Positions 1 to 8,054 of a stretch of 52,918 nt of DNA are shown piece by piece. Each line of letters opens with the position of its first letter. The stretch's first letter is position 1. The stretch lies in contig JAJDIZ010000003.1 in assembly GCA_030266915.1 (NCBI GenBank), positions 1 to 52,918 on the forward strand. The letters are read 5' to 3'. The position numbers were made by a program, and so were the translations under genes. Origin of the DNA: Ruminococcaceae bacterium OttesenSCG-928-D13. GTDB taxonomy: Bacteria; Bacillota; Clostridia; Oscillospirales; Ruminococcaceae. The notes under the pieces were generated by a model, which worked only from the letters and a program-made list of their open reading frames with translations, did no database searches and was not told the DNA's origin.

Positions 1-626
1 ATGGTTTTCTCCAGCACCTCGGTCCGGTCCAGAATGTTGTTGGCAAGGCCGATACGCATCTCGCGCTGCTTCGCCATCTCCAGCATGATTTGCTCCCCGA
101 AGGCAATGTCCCCTGTGTCGCCCGCATCAACCACCACGACGCTGCCGTCGGCGGCGGCCAGCACCATCGGGTACAGCCGCTGGCCACTCAGCATCCCCAA
201 TGAGGCGGACAGATCCATCACCGCCTTACCGTTCAGGTCCACATCCAGCAGCCCAAGGCCGCGCTTTAGGGCCACATACATCGGGGTGAAGGTGTTGAAG
301 CCCGCGTATTCCAGCGAGCACAGGTAGCGGATTTCCCGCCCTTCGGCGGCCACCATCTGCGCATATTTGTCAAAGGCCAGTGCCGCCTCCGGGCCGAAAG
401 GCGAGCCCTCAAAGGCGTCCGGCGAGCCAAAGCCGATGGCCGTGGCCGCAAAGGCCTCCGGCTCCATGTCGGCCGGGTCCACCAGGGGCAGGCGTATTTC
501 CATCTCTGCCGCAAGCCCAGCCAGCATGGCAAGGCCGGTGCTCAGCGGGCCTCCCCCGCCGGTACTAAAAAAAGCCGCCCCGTAAAGGATCGCCTCGATG
601 CTTTCTCTGTCAAGTATGCGGGACAT
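1..626 (-). CDS. DUF917 family protein, 3' end cut by window edge
   Basis: The reading frame opens at the ATG complementary to 624-626, behind a GGAGG ribosome site, and stays open for 208 codons to the window edge. The N-terminus carries a glycine-rich motif (FFSTGGGGPLSTG) near residues 19-31, typical of DUF917, followed by hydrophobic beta-strand-like segments ending in a VVVVDAGDTGD stretch. DUF917 proteins are often encoded with hydantoinase/oxoprolinase subunits and nucleobase permeases, exactly as here, where it is the last visible gene of the hyu operon. The family name 'S-methyl thiohydantoin desulfurase' has been applied to some members, but no reaction can be assigned to this one. 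A role in processing a cyclic amide or its ring-opened product is inferred from context only. The C-terminal part, roughly 150 residues judging from family length, lies outside the window. Confidence 0.85.
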   Translation of the reverse strand, partial: MSRILDRESIEAILYGAAFFSTGGGGPLSTGLAMLAGLAAEMEIRLPLVDPADMEPEAFAATAIGFGSPDAFEGSPFGPEAALAFDKYAQMVAAEGREIRYLCSLEYAGFNTFTPMYVALKRGLGLLDVDLNGKAVMDLSASLGMLSGQRLYPMVLAAADGSVVVVDAGDTGDIAFGEQIMLEMAKQREMRIGLANNILDRTEVLEKT

Positions 627-658
627 AGGGATTCCTCCATGTTGCTGTATGTAATATG

Positions 659-735
659 CGCCTTTCCCGGCACTGGCAGCGGGCCTGTCCAGTGCCGGGA
701 AAGGCGGGAGACGGGGGTGGTCACGCCCCGTCTCC
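659..735 (-). promoter_or_regulatory. Two tandem strong stem-loops between NCS1 permease and DUF917 genes
   Basis: Two perfect hairpins stand side by side in the gap. In one, 659-676 pairs with 689-706 (18 bp, 12-nt loop); in the other, 707-716 pairs with 726-735 (10 bp, 9-nt loop). Read on the minus strand, neither is followed by a U-tract, so they are not ordinary intrinsic terminators. They would sit just after the permease stop codon and about 30 nt before the DUF917 ribosome site. A role in mRNA processing, stability or differential expression is inferred. Confidence 0.6.
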
Positions 736-751
736 AGCCTTTTGTGAGCCG

Positions 752-2068
752 TCAGGCTGCGGTTGCCTTGTGCTCACGCGCAATCTTGCCCTTCATACCA
801 AGGTAATAGATAACAACGGAAAGGATCAGCGACTGGAGGGCCGGAATGCCCCAAGGTGCCACATAGGTGGTGATGTAGCCCAGGATAACCGAGGCAACCA
901 CGGCGATGGTGGCAACATAGTTCCACTTCTCGGTGGCGCGGATCTCCTTCTTGCGCATGAAGAAGTCCACAAAGATGATGCTGCCAACAGCGGGCATGCA
1001 CAGGCCGGTAATCTCGTACACCTTGTCGATGTGGTTCAGGATGCCGGTGAGGGCCAGGCCGATGGCCACGAGGGTAGCGATAACGGTGGCAATGGAGCGG
1101 CCCTTGGCGGACTTGATGTTGAGCAGGTTGGCAAGGCTGAGGCCCGCCGAGTAGTTGTTCACGATCTGGCTGGTCCAGGTGGAAACCCACAGCACCAGGA
1201 AGCCCCAGATGGGCATGCCCAAGTTGATCATGACCTGCACGATATCGGCCGAGCCGGAGCCCACGGCCATCAGCGCGCCAATGATGATGAGGGGCGGCCC
1301 GATGGCCACAATGCCCAGGTTCAGCAGGATGCTGTCCTTCAGGCGGGGCCGGGCATAGCGGGAATAGTCGGCCGCCAGCAGCATCTGGCTGGTGTTCAGG
1401 GAGATGATCAGGTTGAAGGCCGCAAGGAAGGTCATATCGCGCGCCGGAGGCTGATAGGCCACGATGTTATCGATGCCGATATTCTGAATGGCCAGCACCA
1501 CAGCCACGATGCAGAGGATCAGCCCCGAGGGCACCGCGATGTAGTCGGTCCACTTCATGGCCTTGTAGCCGATAACAGCCGGGATGCAGAAAATCAGGCC
1601 GGCCACGATGGTAATGATGGCCCACATGCCCTTGTCGGTCAGGTAGTCGATGCCGAACATGGCACAGATGGCGTTGCCGGCCACGGCGGTCTGCATGCTC
1701 CAGTGCCCAAGGCCCACCAGGGTGATGAGCCCGGCCACGCCGTAGCGGGCTTGCTTTTCACCGAAGGCGCTCTTGGCCAGCACCGATGAGGCCAGGCCGG
1801 TTTTGGCCCCGATGTAGGCTGCGATGGTGTTGGTGGGCCAGGTGTAGAGCACGAAGCCCAGCAGCAGCAGTATGATGATTTCTCCCATACTGAACGAGCC
1901 AATCAGGATGGAGCCGATCATGATGACCGGGATGCAGAACTCCAGCCCGCCGAAGATCATGGCCGGGGTAATCCAGTGCTGGCGCTTGTCCAGTGGCACT
2001 GCGGTTAGCGCCTCGTCCTCGAATACGCCGCCGTCGGTCTTGGTCTTGGTGGTTCCATTCTCATCCAT
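752..2068 (-). CDS. NCS1 family nucleobase/hydantoin permease
   Basis: This 438-residue integral membrane protein has about 12 hydrophobic segments and belongs to the NCS1 (nucleobase:cation symporter-1) family of cytosine, allantoin and hydantoin permeases. Supporting motifs are the N-terminal LDKRQHWITPAMIFGGLEF segment, the TWPTNTIAAYIGAKTGL stretch and the ADYSRYARP motif near the middle, all typical of CodB-like members. Family length (about 420-450) fits. It lies between hyuB and the DUF917 gene on the same strand, so uptake of the ring compound acted on by HyuAB is the simplest role. The exact substrate (cytosine, hydantoin, dihydropyrimidine or another lactam) cannot be read from sequence. 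The start chosen follows an AGGAGGG site about 11 nt upstream. A 176-nt leader with a long inverted repeat separates it from hyuB. Confidence 0.88.
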   Translation of the reverse strand: MDENGTTKTKTDGGVFEDEALTAVPLDKRQHWITPAMIFGGLEFCIPVIMIGSILIGSFSMGEIIILLLLGFVLYTWPTNTIAAYIGAKTGLASSVLAKSAFGEKQARYGVAGLITLVGLGHWSMQTAVAGNAICAMFGIDYLTDKGMWAIITIVAGLIFCIPAVIGYKAMKWTDYIAVPSGLILCIVAVVLAIQNIGIDNIVAYQPPARDMTFLAAFNLIISLNTSQMLLAADYSRYARPRLKDSILLNLGIVAIGPPLIIIGALMAVGSGSADIVQVMINLGMPIWGFLVLWVSTWTSQIVNNYSAGLSLANLLNIKSAKGRSIATVIATLVAIGLALTGILNHIDKVYEITGLCMPAVGSIIFVDFFMRKKEIRATEKWNYVATIAVVASVILGYITTYVAPWGIPALQSLILSVVIYYLGMKGKIAREHKATAA

Positions 2069-2102
2069 TATACTTTATCCCTCCTGCTTTCGGGGATGCG
2101 CC

Positions 2103-2165
2103 GTCACCGGCCAGGCGTCAGTTTCCCGTCGCTTGACATCATCGCACCGCACATTCGCCGGTGAC
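2103..2165 (-). promoter_or_regulatory. Structured gap between hyuB and permease gene (9-bp inverted repeat)
   Basis: GTCACCGGC at 2103-2111 is perfectly complementary to GCCGGTGAC at 2157-2165, enclosing 45 nt that can fold further. It is part of a 176-nt gap ending about 35 nt before the permease start. A second short GC hairpin (2183-2187 with 2192-2196) lies closer to hyuB and lacks a U-tract. The element may tune expression of the permease relative to HyuAB. I recognise no known riboswitch class in it. Confidence 0.4.
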
Positions 2166-2244
2166 TGCACACCCTATTTTTAGCCCCTTGCGGGGCGCCG
2201 CCAATGTTGCATCCGGGCAAGGCGTTCCCCCGCCCCGGCCCCGC

Positions 2245-3987
2245 TCAGTGGCTCTGCCGCTCGGGCGTGAGGCCCTTCACCTCAAAGGTTTCCGGGTCAA
2301 GCACCACGCCGTAGTACTTTTCGGCTTCGTCCACACTGATAAATTCATTCTTCGCATCCAGTGCCACCTTCTCGGCCGGGCGGTCCAGCGGGTTGCCATA
2401 GCCGCCGCCAATCGAGGTGGAGAACACAATGGTGTCGCCTTCCTTCAGCGGGTAGCGGGCCATCTTGCCGTAGTCGCCGTCCACCGTGCCGTCGGCCTTC
2501 AGCACCCGGAAGTTGTTGTTCGAGCCGGGCTGCCCGCCCGACAGGCCCCAGGGCTTAAACTTGTGCCGTCCGAGGGAACCGGTGAAGTAGCTGCCGTCAC
2601 TGCGCATTTTGTAGTGCCGCTTCACCCCGGCACCGCCCCGGAACTCCCCGGCGCCCGCCCCGTCCATCATGGTGTTGAAGCCATACTCACTCACATGGAA
2701 GCCGTACTTCGACTCCAGTATCTCGGCCGGGATGTTCAGGGTTTCGCCGTTGCCGGCGCAGAACTGGCCGCTCTGGCCGTCGTGGCCCTTGCCCGCGCCC
2801 CAGCCGCCCAGGGAGGGCGCCACGTTGATGTTGTACTCCTTCCACTCGGGGTGGAACACCTCGAAGTTGAAGGCGCCCACCGTGGTGGGGTTGGCCGCCG
2901 CCAGCTTGTCGGGCACAATCGGGGCGATAGCCTTCTGGATCACGTCCACCGCCATCAGCATCGACTCCCAGCAGATGGAGACCGAGGCCGGCTTTTTGCA
3001 GTTGAGGATGCTGCCCTCCTCGGCGATAATCTCGATGGGCCGGAACACGCCGTCGTTGATGTCCTGGGAGGGGTCGGTGGCCGCCAGGAACACCGTGCGC
3101 ACTCCGCTTTGCAGCGCGGCCATCGGGGTGTTGATCGGCCCGCGCACCTGGGGGGAGGTGCCGGTGAAATCCACGATGAACCGCCCGTCCTTGATGGTCA
3201 CCTTTACCTTTATAAGAATGGGGTCGTCGGAGAGGCCATCGTCGTCCACATACTCCTCGGCCTCGTACACCCCTTCGGGCATGGCCAGCACGTTACGGCG
3301 GCTCACCTCGGCGCTGGCAGACAGGAACTTGTCGATGGCGAAGCGCACCGTCTCCACCCCGAACTTCTCACAAAGCTCGAGCATCCGCTTCTGGCCGGTT
3401 TTCAGGCCGGCAATCTGGGCCATCATGTCGCCGATGGAGAGATCCGGCGTGCGCACGTTCTCCTCAATCAGCTCCACCAGACCCTCGTCGATGACACCGG
3501 CCTTGAAGATCTTGATGAAGGGGAACAGAATCCCCTCCTGGTACACCTCATCGGCGTCGGAGGACCAGGACCCCGGGTTCTTGCCGCCCACCTCGGTCCA
3601 GTGGGCCTTGTTCACCGAGTAGGCCACAATTTCGCCTTTGTAGAACACCGGCATCACCATGCCCACGTCCGACAGGTGAGACCCGCCGCCCTTGTAGGGA
3701 TCGTTGGTGATGATTATGTCCCCGTCCTGCAGGTTGCCGTCTTTGGCAAACTTCTGGATTACTTCCTTGACCATCGAGCTCATCAGCCCCACAAAGCCGG
3801 TGATGCCGTTGCCTTGGGTCAGCAGCTCGCCCTCGGCATCGGTCAGGCCGCAGGCGAAGTCCAGCACCTCGTAGATAACCGGGCTTTTGGAGGCGCGGGC
3901 CGTGGAGATGAACATCTCCTCGCCAATGGCCTGGAAGGAATCGCGAATGATGTCAAGGGTAATCTGGTCCACTTTCTTTTCGCTCAT
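2245..3987 (-). CDS. hyuB: Hydantoinase B / oxoprolinase family subunit
   Basis: At 580 residues this is a full-length HyuB-type subunit. With HyuA it forms an ATP-dependent cyclic-amide hydrolase (family members act on N-methylhydantoin, 5-oxoproline or hydantoins; others are acetophenone or acetone carboxylases). Visible family motifs are DGDIIITNDPYKGGGSHLSD in the N-terminal third, AHWTEVGG shortly after it, GGAGVKRHYKMRSDG in the C-terminal third and the terminal GGGYGNPLDRPAEKV segment. It starts 4 bp after the hyuA stop, so the two subunits are surely translated together. The final substrate is not determined by sequence. The flanking NCS1 permease and DUF917 genes favour a ring compound of the hydantoin type over a ketone carboxylase, and I see no third small subunit of the acetone carboxylase type. 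Confidence 0.9.
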   Translation of the reverse strand: MSEKKVDQITLDIIRDSFQAIGEEMFISTARASKSPVIYEVLDFACGLTDAEGELLTQGNGITGFVGLMSSMVKEVIQKFAKDGNLQDGDIIITNDPYKGGGSHLSDVGMVMPVFYKGEIVAYSVNKAHWTEVGGKNPGSWSSDADEVYQEGILFPFIKIFKAGVIDEGLVELIEENVRTPDLSIGDMMAQIAGLKTGQKRMLELCEKFGVETVRFAIDKFLSASAEVSRRNVLAMPEGVYEAEEYVDDDGLSDDPILIKVKVTIKDGRFIVDFTGTSPQVRGPINTPMAALQSGVRTVFLAATDPSQDINDGVFRPIEIIAEEGSILNCKKPASVSICWESMLMAVDVIQKAIAPIVPDKLAAANPTTVGAFNFEVFHPEWKEYNINVAPSLGGWGAGKGHDGQSGQFCAGNGETLNIPAEILESKYGFHVSEYGFNTMMDGAGAGEFRGGAGVKRHYKMRSDGSYFTGSLGRHKFKPWGLSGGQPGSNNNFRVLKADGTVDGDYGKMARYPLKEGDTIVFSTSIGGGYGNPLDRPAEKVALDAKNEFISVDEAEKYYGVVLDPETFEVKGLTPERQSH

Positions 3988-3991
3988 CTCC

Positions 3992-6034
3992 TTACACCTC
4001 CGTGTTGATAACGATGTTGCCGTACTTGTCCATGGTGGCGTCCATGCCCGGATAGATAATGGTGGAGGAGGAGACCTCCTCGATGATGGCCGGGCCGGTG
4101 ATCTTCACGCCCTTGTAGAGCTTCTCCATGGCGTAGATCGGGGTGGCCAGCCTGCCGGCCCCCTCAAACAGCACGTCGCGGGTTTCCTTGATAATCTCAC
4201 TGTCGGGGCGCGTCTCGTCGGGCAGCTCGCGGATGGCCACCTTCTCGGTCTGCCCATAGGTGACCAGATGCAGGTTCACGATCTCGACGCCGCTGTCCTC
4301 CAGCTTAAAGGAGAACTCCTTCTCGTGGGCCGCGTGGAACTTGGCCTTGATCTCCTCGGCGTTTGCCGCGTTCATGCGCTCAAAATCCTGCACAATCTTC
4401 ACGGTATGCTCCTGGCCGTGGTAGCGCATGTCCAGGTTGCGGATGAAACGAACTTTGTCTTTGCTGATGCCCTTTTCGGCGTAGTCCTCATAAGCCTTGG
4501 CCTCGAGGGCCTCCCACTCGGCGTTCAGGTCGTCGAAGATGTCGTGCTCGAAGCTCAGCTGGAAGGTCTTCACGTCGTCCTGGCGCAGGTCGCTCATCAG
4601 CATGCCCCAGGCCGAGAACACCGGCGCGGCAATCGGGATGATCACCTTTTTGATGCCCAGCTCCCGGGCCAGGAAGGCCGCGTGCATCGGGCCGCCGCCG
4701 CCGAAGGCAACCAGGGTGAACTCACGCGGGTCGTAGCCTTTGCGCACCGAAATGAGCTTGAGGGCGTTGAGCATGTTGGAGTTGGCGATGCGGATGATGC
4801 CGAGGGCGCCCTCCTCCACGCTGATCTCAAAGGGATCGGCCACCACATTTTTGATGGCGCCGCGAACCTTGTCCATGTCCACCGGGCGCTCGAAGTTCTT
4901 CGGGGATAGTCGACCCACCACGAGGTTGGCGTCGGTGGTAGTGGGGGCGTCGCCGCCAAGACCATAGGCCACCGGCCCGGGGAAAGCCCCGGCCGAGCGC
5001 GGCCCCACCCGCAGGGATTTGCCCTCGTCGATCCAGGCGATGGAACCGCCGCCGTTGCCAATTTCCACGATGTCCACCACCGGCACCTTGATGGGATGCC
5101 CGGCCGTGATGGCGGTCTTGTCAATCTTATATTCGGTGGTCACCTTCACCTCGCCCCCGTCCACAAGGGAGCACTTGGCCGTGGTGCCGCCGATATCGAA
5201 GCCGATCACCTTTTCTTCCCCGAGCATCCGCCCCAGCATGGCTGCGCCAAAGATGCCTGCCACCGGACCGGACTCCACCATGTTGATGGGTGTCTCCTTG
5301 GCCTGGGCAAAGGTGGTGGTGCCGCCGTTCGACTGCATGATGTACTTCGGGCAGCCAATGCCGATGGCCTCAAGCTCCCCGCCCAGCTTGTCCACATAGG
5401 TGGAGGCAACCGGCTTGATGTAGGAGTTCAGCACCGTGGTGCTGGTGCGCTCGTACTCGCGCCATTCCCGGGTTACCTCGTAGCTGGCGGTGACAAACAC
5501 CTCGGGCCACAGCTTTTTGATCAGCTCCACGGTCTGCCGCTCGTGGGCCTCGTTGCGGTAGGAATGCAGGTACACCACCGCAACCGCCTCGACGCCCTCT
5601 TTTTTGAAATATTCCACCCACTTGGCCACGTCGGCCTCGTTCAGCGGGGTAACCACCCCGCCCATGTAGTCCATCCGCTCCTCCACCTCGCGGCGCAGGT
5701 AGCGGGGCACGAAGGGCTGAGATTTCTCGAAGCGCAGGTTGAACAGGTCGGGCCGGTTGCCCCGGGCAATCTCGTAGATATCCCGGAAGCCTTTGGTGGT
5801 GAGCAGGGCGGTTTTTGCGCCCTTTTTCTCGGTGAGGGCGTTGATGACAACCGTGGTGCCGTGAACAAAATGCACCACCTCGCCCGCAGGCACCTGCGCT
5901 TTTTTGATGACGTCGATGACGCCCTTTTCGAAGTTGGGCGGCGTGGTGTTGGACTTGTTGACGCTTATTTGCCCCTTTTCGTCGATGGTGACGATGTCGG
6001 TGAACGTGCCGCCTATGTCGGTTGCGATTCTCAT
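3992..6034 (-). CDS. hyuA: Hydantoinase A / oxoprolinase family subunit
   Basis: This 680-residue protein is a HyuA-type ATPase subunit. The N-terminus has the ASKHA-type phosphate loop DIGGTFTD at residues 6-13, a second GFDIGGTTAKCSLVDGG loop near residue 275 marks the main hydantoinase_A domain, and FGGGGPMHAAFLARELG lies near residue 450. ATP is thought to phosphorylate the lactam or hydantoin carbonyl, allowing ring opening together with HyuB. Length matches the family (about 650-700). It is preceded by GGGGGAAG about 8 nt before the ATG and lies 17 bp downstream of the XRE-cupin regulator gene on the same strand. All motifs look intact. Substrate assignment rests on context: a permease and an aminotransferase in the same operon suggest the ring is opened to an amino acid derivative. 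Confidence 0.92.
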   Translation of the reverse strand: MRIATDIGGTFTDIVTIDEKGQISVNKSNTTPPNFEKGVIDVIKKAQVPAGEVVHFVHGTTVVINALTEKKGAKTALLTTKGFRDIYEIARGNRPDLFNLRFEKSQPFVPRYLRREVEERMDYMGGVVTPLNEADVAKWVEYFKKEGVEAVAVVYLHSYRNEAHERQTVELIKKLWPEVFVTASYEVTREWREYERTSTTVLNSYIKPVASTYVDKLGGELEAIGIGCPKYIMQSNGGTTTFAQAKETPINMVESGPVAGIFGAAMLGRMLGEEKVIGFDIGGTTAKCSLVDGGEVKVTTEYKIDKTAITAGHPIKVPVVDIVEIGNGGGSIAWIDEGKSLRVGPRSAGAFPGPVAYGLGGDAPTTTDANLVVGRLSPKNFERPVDMDKVRGAIKNVVADPFEISVEEGALGIIRIANSNMLNALKLISVRKGYDPREFTLVAFGGGGPMHAAFLARELGIKKVIIPIAAPVFSAWGMLMSDLRQDDVKTFQLSFEHDIFDDLNAEWEALEAKAYEDYAEKGISKDKVRFIRNLDMRYHGQEHTVKIVQDFERMNAANAEEIKAKFHAAHEKEFSFKLEDSGVEIVNLHLVTYGQTEKVAIRELPDETRPDSEIIKETRDVLFEGAGRLATPIYAMEKLYKGVKITGPAIIEEVSSSTIIYPGMDATMDKYGNIVINTEV

Positions 6035-6051
6035 GGATGATCTTCCCCCTT

Positions 6052-6591
6052 TTATGACATGAGTTGGTTGATGGCGCTCAGCATCTTCACTTCTTTGTCG
6101 GTCGGGTTTTCAATTGAATGCATCAGGTGGGAGGGGAAGTGTATGGTATCCCCTTCCTTCAGGTGGTAGGAGGTGCCGTCCACCAGGAAGATGATCTCCC
6201 CCTCAAGGATGTAGAAGAACTCCTCCCCCACATGGGATTCCCAGCTCGCCCGGCCCTGTGGCTTGCACACCACCAGCAGCAGTTCTATCTCCCGCTGCTT
6301 GAAGTTGCCGGAGAGCTTGTAGTATTTCAGCATCTTATTGCCGGTGTCCAGTTCCCGGCGGGCGGTGGATTGGGTGACGTAGTTGTCAAAGTTCTCGGCC
6401 TGGAAGAAGGAACGCACGTCGATGTCCAGCGCCGAGGCAATTTTAGCCAGCGAGGTGAGGGTGACGTCACAATTCTGCCGCTCCACCTGGGAGAGGTAGC
6501 TGGTGGACAGGCCCGTCATCTTGCTCAGGTCGGCCAGGGTCAGCTTTTTTTCTTTTCGCACCCGGCGAATGTTCTCGTATACCTCTTTCAT
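6052..6591 (-). CDS. XRE-family HTH regulator with cupin domain
   Basis: The predicted 179-residue protein has an N-terminal Xre-type helix-turn-helix (about residues 8-60, LTLADLSKMTGLSTSYLSQV) and a C-terminal cupin_2 domain (about 105-175, EFFYILEGEIIFLVDG with the HFPSHLMHSIEN strand). This architecture is common in repressors and activators of amine, amino acid and nucleobase catabolism, where the cupin barrel binds a small effector. The ATG at 6591 is preferred because MKEVYENIRRVRKEK is the normal start of the HTH domain and a GAAGGTG site lies upstream. An in-frame ATG at 6651 overlaps the aminotransferase stop codon in an ATGA arrangement and would add 20 unconserved residues; it cannot be excluded. 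The gene sits inside the hyu operon and is the obvious candidate to bind the duplicated operator at 7846-7899. Confidence 0.87.
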   Translation of the reverse strand: MKEVYENIRRVRKEKKLTLADLSKMTGLSTSYLSQVERQNCDVTLTSLAKIASALDIDVRSFFQAENFDNYVTQSTARRELDTGNKMLKYYKLSGNFKQREIELLLVVCKPQGRASWESHVGEEFFYILEGEIIFLVDGTSYHLKEGDTIHFPSHLMHSIENPTDKEVKMLSAINQLMS

Positions 6592-6647
6592 AAACACACC
6601 TTCATCTATGATTTTGGTTGGCCGTATCGCCACTTTCACCGCCGGGG

Positions 6648-7832
6648 TCATCGCATCGCCTTAATAACGTTGGCCAGGCGGCGGATGCCCTCGTCGATTT
6701 CTTTTTCCGGCATAAAAGAATAGTTGAGCCGGAAATAGCAACGGCCTGGCGGGCTGGTGAAGAAGGTTTCCCCGGGGATGGCCAGCACCTTTTCCTCGAT
6801 GAAGGTTTCCACCAGCCCTTCGCCGGTGATGTCGGGCGGAAAGCCCACCCAGATGAACAGGCCGCCTTTTGGCCGGGTGTAGGTCACATCCTCGGGCATA
6901 TAGGCTTCGATGGCCCGCAGCATGACATCCCGGCGGCTTCTGTAGAGGTCGCGAATTTTCTGGATATGGGACGCCATGTCAAAGCCCTTTAGGAAGTTGG
7001 CACTCTGCCGCTGCAAAAGCAGGCTGGTTTGCAGGTCGGCCCCTACTTTGATGGCCACAAAGCGGGAGATCAGCTCCTTCTCTGCAAAAATCCAACCGAT
7101 GCGGAAAGCCGGGCAGAAAATTTTTGAGAGAGTGCCGAGGTAGATGACCAGCCCCTTGTCATCCAGGGCCTTCAGCGGAGGCAGCTGTTCCCCTTCAAAG
7201 CACAGGTCGGTGTAAGGGGCGTCCTCCACAATGGGCACATTGTACTTGTTAGAGAGCTCCAGCATCTTTTTGCGACGTTCAAGGCTCAGCTGGCGGCCTG
7301 TGGGATTTTGGAAGTCCGGGATGGTGTAGATAAATTTGGCGTTTGGATTTTCCCGCAGAGCACGCTCCAGCTCCTCGATAATCATCCCCTCTTCATCCAT
7401 CTCCACCGCAACGTAGCGCGGCATGTAGGGGTTGAAGGCGCTCAGGGCGCCAAGGTAGGTGGGGTTTTCCACAATGACAGCGTCGCCCTCATCGATGAAA
7501 ACCTTGCCCACAAAATCCAGCGCCTGTTGGGAGCCGCTCGTCACCAGGATATTCTCCTCGGTGCCGGCAACATTCTTGTCGGCCATCCGCTTCGTAAGGA
7601 TGGTGTTCAGCAGCGGGTGTCCCTCCACCGGGCCATATTGCAGGGCGTAGCGGGCCTCGTCCTCCAGCGTTTTTGTGTTGCTGCGGATGATAGCTTCCAC
7701 CGGGAAAAGCTCCGGCGCGGGCATACCAGCCGCAAAAGAAATCATGCCTTCCACAGTTTCGGCCTTGTCCAGCGCGGTGAGGAAGGCGGAATCCTCCACC
7801 TGCTGCATCCGCTTCGCCAATCGCATCGTCAT
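6648..7832 (-). CDS. PLP-dependent aminotransferase, class I/II (2-aminoadipate/MocR-type fold)
   Basis: This 394-residue fold-type I aminotransferase resembles LysN/2-aminoadipate transaminases and the catalytic domain of MocR proteins, but has no DNA-binding N-terminus. Landmarks are YGPVEGHPLLNTIL near the substrate site, SGSQQALDFVGKVF for the cofactor phosphate, PDFQNPTGRQLSLERR in the middle, the Schiff-base lysine in GTLSKIFCPAFRIGW and the C-terminal arginine region CYFRLNYSF. It is the first gene of the hyu operon and its stop overlaps an in-frame ATG of the regulator ORF. A role in transaminating the amino acid released from ring opening is inferred from co-transcription. The amino donor and acceptor are not predictable. 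Confidence 0.9.
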   Translation of the reverse strand: MTMRLAKRMQQVEDSAFLTALDKAETVEGMISFAAGMPAPELFPVEAIIRSNTKTLEDEARYALQYGPVEGHPLLNTILTKRMADKNVAGTEENILVTSGSQQALDFVGKVFIDEGDAVIVENPTYLGALSAFNPYMPRYVAVEMDEEGMIIEELERALRENPNAKFIYTIPDFQNPTGRQLSLERRKKMLELSNKYNVPIVEDAPYTDLCFEGEQLPPLKALDDKGLVIYLGTLSKIFCPAFRIGWIFAEKELISRFVAIKVGADLQTSLLLQRQSANFLKGFDMASHIQKIRDLYRSRRDVMLRAIEAYMPEDVTYTRPKGGLFIWVGFPPDITGEGLVETFIEEKVLAIPGETFFTSPPGRCYFRLNYSFMPEKEIDEGIRRLANVIKAMR

Positions 7833-7845
7833 GGCCAGCCTCCCA

Positions 7846-7899
7846 AATTTTGTAATTACTAAAAATTTATTGTGAATTTTTGTTGTTACTAAAAATTTA
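7846..7899 (-). promoter_or_regulatory. Duplicated 22-23-bp operator in front of the hyu operon
   Basis: Two copies of an imperfect palindrome, AATTTT(T), a 9-nt spacer, then AAAAATT, occur at 7846-7867 and 7875-7897. The right halves form an exact 14-bp direct repeat (TTACTAAAAATTTA at 7856-7869 and 7886-7899) spaced exactly 30 bp, about three helical turns. The distal copy overlaps the predicted -10 box of the operon promoter and the proximal copy lies between promoter and start codon. This layout is that of a repressor operator; the XRE-cupin protein of the operon is the likely ligand (inference). Confidence 0.6.
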
Positions 7900-7922
7900 C
7901 CACAGCTTTTTTCATTTGTAAA
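7894..7922 (-). promoter_or_regulatory. Predicted hyu operon promoter
   Basis: On the minus strand a -35 box TTTACA (7922-7917) is followed after exactly 17 bp by TAAATT (7899-7894), matching the consensus at 5 of 6 and 4 of 6 positions. It lies about 60 bp before the aminotransferase start and its -10 box is embedded in the operator repeat. Confidence 0.5.
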
Positions 7923-7992
7923 TAGCTTTCAAAAATTTTCAACATCTCACAAATAATCTGCAAACTTCTGTCATTATATACAAAGATATACA

Positions 7993-8020
7993 AAGGCCCA
8001 CCGCTGCCGCGGCGGACCTT
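7993..8020 (-). terminator. Probable terminator after cobD
   Basis: A 12-position stem with two mismatches and a TGCC/GGCA loop lies 35 nt after the cobD stop. On the minus strand it is followed by a weak, interrupted T-rich tract (TTTGTATATCTTTG). It would separate the cobamide genes from the hyu operon promoter just downstream. Confidence 0.45.
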
Positions 8021-8054
8021 ATCGTTAGTATTCAACCTTAGGATGTATATAATT

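Noticed and set aside
2161..4008. A 615-codon open frame on the plus strand over hyuB
   Set aside because: It is antisense to a well-supported hyuB gene, has composition typical of a GC-rich shadow frame and matches no family.
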